NCBI GenBank assembly: GCA_020849295.1
Contig: JADLGN010000040.1
Location: 1-64,000 of the forward strand
Direction: 5' to 3'
Length of the DNA stretch: 64,000 nt
Origin: Bacteroidia bacterium
Lineage (GTDB): Bacteria; Bacteroidota; Bacteroidia; NS11-12g; UBA9320
The position numbers and the translations under genes are program-made. The notes beneath the pieces are model-generated. The model saw only the letters and a program-made list of their open reading frames with translations. It had not been told where the DNA came from and did no database searches. Below, piece after piece: positions 60,502 through 64,000 of the stretch. Each line of letters begins with the position of its first letter. Position 1 is the stretch's first letter.

Positions 60502-61353
60502 CTAGTATTGTTTTAGACTAATATCTATACATTTTACCGAGTGAGTTAATGCACCTATAGAAATATAATCAATGCCCGTAAGTGCATAGTTTCTGATATT
60601 ATCAATTGTTATTCCTCCTGACGCTTCGGTTTCTTTTCTTTTATTAATTAATGTAAGGGCATTAATAATCATATCAGGCGAAAAATTATCTAACATTATT
60701 CGGTCAACACTATCAATTTTCATTGCTTCTTCTACTTCTTTTAAATTTCGGGTTTCTACTTCAATTTTAAGATTTAGATTTTTGTGTTTTAAGTATTCTT
60801 CTGTGTTCTTTACAGCTTTTGTAATTCCTCCTGCAAAATCTACATGATTATCTTTTAGCATTATCATATCAAACAATCCAATTCTGTGATTGTATCCTCC
60901 TCCTATTTTTACTGCCCATTTTTCTAATATTCTAAGACCCGGTGTAGTTTTTCTTGTATCGAGTATTTTACAATTGGTATCTTTTATCAGATTAATTATT
61001 TTAAAGGTAATAGTTGCTATGCCGCTAAGGCGTTGTATAAAATTAAGTGCAGTACGTTCTGCCGCAAGTATTGAATGAACTTTTCCTGATACCGTAAGAA
61101 TTACTTCACCTTTTTTTACCAAATCTCCTTCGTTTTTAAAAAATGTAATTTCTAAATTTTTATCAACAATTTTAAAAACGAGTTTGCAAAGTTCAAGACC
61201 AGCAACTATTGCTTCTTCTTTGAAAATCATTTTAGCATTTCCATTAGTATTTTCAGGTATCGAAGCCAAACTTGAATGGTCCCCGTTGCCAATATCTTCT
61301 CTCAGGCTGTTTTCTACAAGTTCTTTTATTTCTGTTGAGTTAAAATCTATCAT
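60502..61353 (-). CDS. nadC: Nicotinate-nucleotide pyrophosphorylase (carboxylating)
   Basis: LREDIGNGDHSSLASIP...ERTALNFIQRLSGIATIT...ILDTRKTTPGLRILEKWAVKIGGGYNHRIGLFDMIMLKDNH. Confidence 0.96.
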   Translation of the reverse strand: MIDFNSTEIKELVENSLREDIGNGDHSSLASIPENTNGNAKMIFKEEAIVAGLELCKLVFKIVDKNLEITFFKNEGDLVKKGEVILTVSGKVHSILAAERTALNFIQRLSGIATITFKIINLIKDTNCKILDTRKTTPGLRILEKWAVKIGGGYNHRIGLFDMIMLKDNHVDFAGGITKAVKNTEEYLKHKNLNLKIEVETRNLKEVEEAMKIDSVDRIMLDNFSPDMIINALTLINKRKETEASGGITIDNIRNYALTGIDYISIGALTHSVKCIDISLKQY

Positions 61354-61775
61354 TCAAATTTAATTTCCTGTATTAAATAATCCTGTCCATTTTTTTTTAT
61401 AATTATAGTTACTCTAAAGGTTCTTTCACGAGAACTCATATAATTGCCAACTGCAAAACGCGAACCTCCGTAACTATTGCCTTTTTGATGAATTGTAAAT
61501 GAAACGGGCGGATACTTTTGAAAAAATTTATCTATAATAATTTGTGCTTGGCTTTTGCTGTATATTCCTTTTGAACTTGGGGTTTCAAGCTCTATACTTT
61601 GGTTTAAGTAACTTTCAATCATTTTGGCATTTCCAAGACTAATAGCATTTTCAATTTCTTTGAATATATCGGGCGGATAACTAAATGAGCAAACAATTAA
61701 GTAAATTATTGCAATAAAAATATATTTTAGTTGAACTGTCTTCAAGCAATTTGGTGTTTTCAAATAATGTTCCAA
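61350..61775 (-). CDS. DUF4783-like secreted protein
   Basis: FKEIENAISLGNAKMIESYLNQSIELETPSSKGIYSKSQAQIIIDKFFQKYPPVSFTIHQKGNSYGGSRFAVGNY; 4-nt overlap with nadC. Confidence 0.75.
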   Translation of the reverse strand: MEHYLKTPNCLKTVQLKYIFIAIIYLIVCSFSYPPDIFKEIENAISLGNAKMIESYLNQSIELETPSSKGIYSKSQAQIIIDKFFQKYPPVSFTIHQKGNSYGGSRFAVGNYMSSRERTFRVTIIIKKNGQDYLIQEIKFE

Positions 61776-61908
61776 AATTATGTTAAATAGTATTATTTTT
61801 TTTATGTTGATTTATTATTTGTTTAATAAGGCTGTAATTATTGTTGCGTTTTAATTTTTGTGAATTTTATATTAGTTCTTTTCGTTTGTAATATTGTAAA
61901 AACAATAT

Positions 61909-64000
61909 TTGCAAATTTTATCATATTTTAAATTTTCAATTTTAAAAATTTCTGCCATTATTATACCTCTAATGGCAGCAAACAGTGTTTTTTCACAAAG
62001 TTTTAAAACTAAAAAGTATAAAATTATTTTACCATATACTTCAGAAGTATTATTAGAGTCTGAATATAAGGTTGACAAATATTCAATCAAATTGTATTAT
62101 GGGAAAAACAAAAAGTTTAATAAATTTAGATTTAATCCTTATGATGGAAAATTGAAAATAGACTCTTTAATTGATGATTCTTTAATATTAACTTACAGAT
62201 TATATCCAATTGTATTTTCAGGTAAATTTTTACACAGAAATACTACATTGATAGAAAAAAAAATACCTCAGAATCCTTTTTTGAATAATTACAATGATTA
62301 TAGTGAAGCATCAAAAAACAGAGGTTTGAAAACCAATGGTAATATTTCGAGAGGACTAAGTGCCGGAAATAGGCAGGATATGGTAGTAAATTCAAATCTG
62401 AATTTGAAATTAAATGGAAAAATAGCTGATGATATTTCAATTTCTGGCGTAATTTCAGATGATAATAATCCTATGCAACCAGAAGGTAACACACAGCAAT
62501 TACAAGATTTTGATAAAGTTTTTATTCATCTTAGCAAAGACAGTAATAATATGATTATTGGTGATTTTGAAATGTTGAGACCAGGTTCGTACTTTATGAA
62601 TTATAATAAAAAATCGAGAGGATTACATTTTGACTATAAAAAAAACAAAATAAATAAGTCGTTTTTTATTAATACAGATGCTGCAATTTCGAGAGGAAGA
62701 TTTTCGAGAAATATTTTTCAGGGAATTGAAGGTAATCAAGGACCGTACAGATTAAAAGGCAGCAATGGCGAAACTTTTATAATAATAATTTCAGGTACAG
62801 AAGCAGTTTATATTGATGGGAAAAAACTAAGCAGGGGAGAATCAAATGACTATGTTATAAACTACAATACAGGTGAAATTACTTTTATGCCTTCGGTGAT
62901 GATTACAAGATTTTCGCGGATTGTAGCCGAATTTCAGTATTCTGACAGAAACTATCAACGAAGCGTACTAAAATCAGGTATTGGATGGAATATAAAGAAT
63001 ATTTCCCTAGAAATAAATTACTTTACAGAACAGGATAATAAAAATCAAAATTTTCAACAATCATTAGATGGTTTTGACTCTAGCAGAAATCTTTCGGCAA
63101 AACAAATTCTTGCTTTTGCGGGTGATAATACTGACACAGCGTTTATTCCAAGAATAAATACAATAAAAACTTTTGATAATACAAAGTTACTATATAGAAA
63201 AACAGATAGTTTAGGTTTTAATAATATTTATATATTTACGCAAAATCCAGTGTCAGATAGTGTATTTTATGAAGTAATTTTTAGTCACGTTGGGCAAGGA
63301 AATGGAAATTACAGAATAAAATCTTCTGCAGCCAATGGAAGAGTTTATGAGTGGGTTGCTCCAATTGGAAATTTAAAATCAGGAAATTATGAACCTGTAG
63401 AAGTGCTTATTGCTCCTAAACGATATCAAATGCTTACTCTGTCTTTAAGAAATAATTTTAAAAACACTAAGACATTTGTAGAAGGAGTATTTACCAACAA
63501 TAATTTGAATACTTTTTCTGAAAAAGACAAATCAAATGATGACGGATATGGTTTTACAGCAGGAATTGACAATACTGTAGTTTCAAAAAAAAATAAAAAT
63601 ATTTCATTTCAAAACAGTTTTAAAACAGAGATTATAAGTAAAAACTTTATATACCTTGAAAGATACAGAAATGTAGAATTTGAACGCAAATGGAACAGAA
63701 GGCTTGATATACCCGAAAATGCAATACAAAGCAAATTGCCTGAAATTATTTCAGATTATTCGTTTACTTTTAAACTAAGTAAAAAACTTAAGTTTGATTA
63801 TAATGTTGGGCAATACTTTCGCAATACACAGCTTAATGGCATTAATAATAAAATTTCAACTGTTGTTGACTTTAATAAAAATAAAATTGATGCATTTGCT
63901 GAAATAATGAAAAATTCAATAACCATAAATAATGAAAAATTTACAAATAACTTGAAAAACTATTCGATTGAAACAAAAAGAACTTTTAAGCCCGGCGATA
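61909..64000 (+). CDS. Large outer-membrane-type protein, 3' truncated by window edge; not in supplied ORF track
   Basis: Frame open from 61900 to 64000; TTG at 61909 gives signal peptide MQILSYFKFSILKISAIIIPLMAANSVFSQ; motifs GNQGPYRLKGSNGETFIIIISGTEAVYIDGKKLSRGESNDYVINYNTGEITFMPSVMITRFSRIVAEFQYSDRNYQRS. Confidence 0.85.
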   Translation, partial: MQILSYFKFSILKISAIIIPLMAANSVFSQSFKTKKYKIILPYTSEVLLESEYKVDKYSIKLYYGKNKKFNKFRFNPYDGKLKIDSLIDDSLILTYRLYPIVFSGKFLHRNTTLIEKKIPQNPFLNNYNDYSEASKNRGLKTNGNISRGLSAGNRQDMVVNSNLNLKLNGKIADDISISGVISDDNNPMQPEGNTQQLQDFDKVFIHLSKDSNNMIIGDFEMLRPGSYFMNYNKKSRGLHFDYKKNKINKSFFINTDAAISRGRFSRNIFQGIEGNQGPYRLKGSNGETFIIIISGTEAVYIDGKKLSRGESNDYVINYNTGEITFMPSVMITRFSRIVAEFQYSDRNYQRSVLKSGIGWNIKNISLEINYFTEQDNKNQNFQQSLDGFDSSRNLSAKQILAFAGDNTDTAFIPRINTIKTFDNTKLLYRKTDSLGFNNIYIFTQNPVSDSVFYEVIFSHVGQGNGNYRIKSSAANGRVYEWVAPIGNLKSGNYEPVEVLIAPKRYQMLTLSLRNNFKNTKTFVEGVFTNNNLNTFSEKDKSNDDGYGFTAGIDNTVVSKKNKNISFQNSFKTEIISKNFIYLERYRNVEFERKWNRRLDIPENAIQSKLPEIISDYSFTFKLSKKLKFDYNVGQYFRNTQLNGINNKISTVVDFNKNKIDAFAEIMKNSITINNEKFTNNLKNYSIETKRTFKPGD

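Noticed and set aside
61872-62492. Minus-strand ORFs of 72, 65 and 64 aa
   Set aside because: Antisense to the unlisted plus-strand outer-membrane ORF that is open to the window end and has a signal peptide.
1-64000. CRISPR arrays, IS elements, prophage or integrase signatures
   Set aside because: No regularly spaced direct repeats, transposase/integrase motifs or phage structural genes were seen on either strand.

Overview
This 64-kb, low-GC window is chromosomal DNA from a Bacteroidota-type bacterium. The evidence is T9SS sorting domains, TAnnTTTG promoters, and the rplM-rpsI-rpsB-tsf and prs-rplY gene orders. The left part (1-19.3 kb) carries mostly housekeeping and envelope genes: pyrH, tsf, rpsB, rpsI, rplM, a DUF1501/DUF1800 pair, fumC, an L,D-transpeptidase, large T9SS cargo, a Crp/Fnr regulator, rplY, prs, tRNA-Gln and a FecA-like TonB receptor. 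The centre (19.5-43.8 kb) is an uninterrupted same-strand block. It encodes two related membrane-anchored cytochromes c, NarGHJI, two small unknown proteins, two NarK-type transporters, a hemerythrin-like protein, molybdopterin biosynthesis (MoaA, MoeA, MoaD, MoeB-rhodanese, MoaE, MoaC-MoaB fusion), a ModE-like protein that looks frameshifted, a TauE/SafE permease, a MacAB-like exporter and a P-type ATPase. The right part is again housekeeping: DEAD-box helicase, fbp, queuosine-precursor transporter, Nif3-like, aconitase, purN, MltD-like, alanine dehydrogenase, nadC. A large outer-membrane-type ORF runs off the right edge and is missing from the supplied ORF track. I saw no CRISPR array, transposase, prophage or rRNA. 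The most notable observations are: (i) a CRP-geometry palindrome over a Bacteroidota-type promoter upstream of the nar block; (ii) an ~80-aa barrel-sandwich/lipoyl-like insert inside the first NarK; (iii) the split ModE-like ORF with its C-terminal half intact in the +1 frame; (iv) uncharacterised small genes inside the nar block; (v) the same TAnnTTTGCAGCCCTT promoter string before three unrelated genes. Nothing here proves a wholly new system. The nar/Moco island with its accessory genes is the best candidate for follow-up.
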